A program made the translations under genes and the position numbers. From Candidatus Dormiibacter sp. (GTDB taxonomy: Bacteria; Chloroflexota; Dormibacteria; UBA8260): DNA of 5,684 nt. Within the stretch, counting starts at the first letter, position 1, and the number at the start of each line of letters is the position of its first letter. The notes below the pieces were generated by a model. It worked only from the letters and a program-made list of their open reading frames with translations. It was not told the DNA's origin and ran no database searches. The stretch spans positions 1 to 5,684 of the forward strand of contig JANWHI010000152.1 in NCBI GenBank assembly GCA_025450495.1. Direction: 5' to 3'. Positions 5,655 to 5,684 of this stretch are shown here, piece after piece.

Positions 5655-5684
5655 ACTGAGCAGGCTCCAGCTGCATCTCGAGAC

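Noticed and set aside
1..5684. CRISPR array, insertion sequence, tRNA or rRNA
   Set aside because: No regularly spaced identical DNA repeats, no transposase or terminal inverted repeats, and no tRNA or rRNA-like sequence were seen; the repeats present are diverged protein repeats.

Overview
The window is GC-rich DNA. Lines counted by hand run from about 57-62% GC in parts of the first gene to about 70-73% elsewhere. It is densely coding and holds five protein genes, the first cut by the window edge. High GC, GTG starts, a TPR-LuxR regulator without an ATPase domain, and a HAF-repeat secreted protein fit a soil-type bacterium of the Actinomycetota, Chloroflexota or Dormibacterota kind. This placement is inference; no rRNA or other phylogenetic marker was compared.

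The left part (1-2391) is on the + strand and carries two repeat-built exported or surface proteins. The first is the C-terminal 458 residues of a protein with four PKD-like modules, each about 100 residues and marked by a W-G-D-G-[TS] motif. The second is a complete protein of about 310 residues, with a signal peptide followed by six HAF-family repeats of about 43-50 residues. About 80 bases separate them, holding two hairpin-forming inverted repeats and a GGGAGGA ribosome binding site.

The right part (2462-5643) is entirely on the - strand. In transcription order it holds a TPR-containing LuxR-type regulator, a hemerythrin-like HHE protein, and purQ, the glutaminase subunit of FGAM synthase. 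purQ converges on the HAF-repeat gene, with a GC-rich hairpin between the two stop codons. Another hairpin lies over the regulator's stop codon. An inverted repeat between the hemerythrin gene and purQ could be a terminator or an operator.

The genes do not form an obvious single pathway. purQ is housekeeping purine synthesis but lacks its usual purS neighbour here. The hemerythrin-like protein probably handles di-iron/oxygen or redox chemistry, and the LuxR regulator may or may not control it. The two left-hand genes are cell-envelope or secreted accessory proteins. I found no CRISPR array, mobile element, tRNA or rRNA, and no convincing new multi-gene system. The most notable items are the degenerate last PKD module with its unanchored tail, the paired hairpins before the HAF gene, and the inverted repeat in front of purQ.
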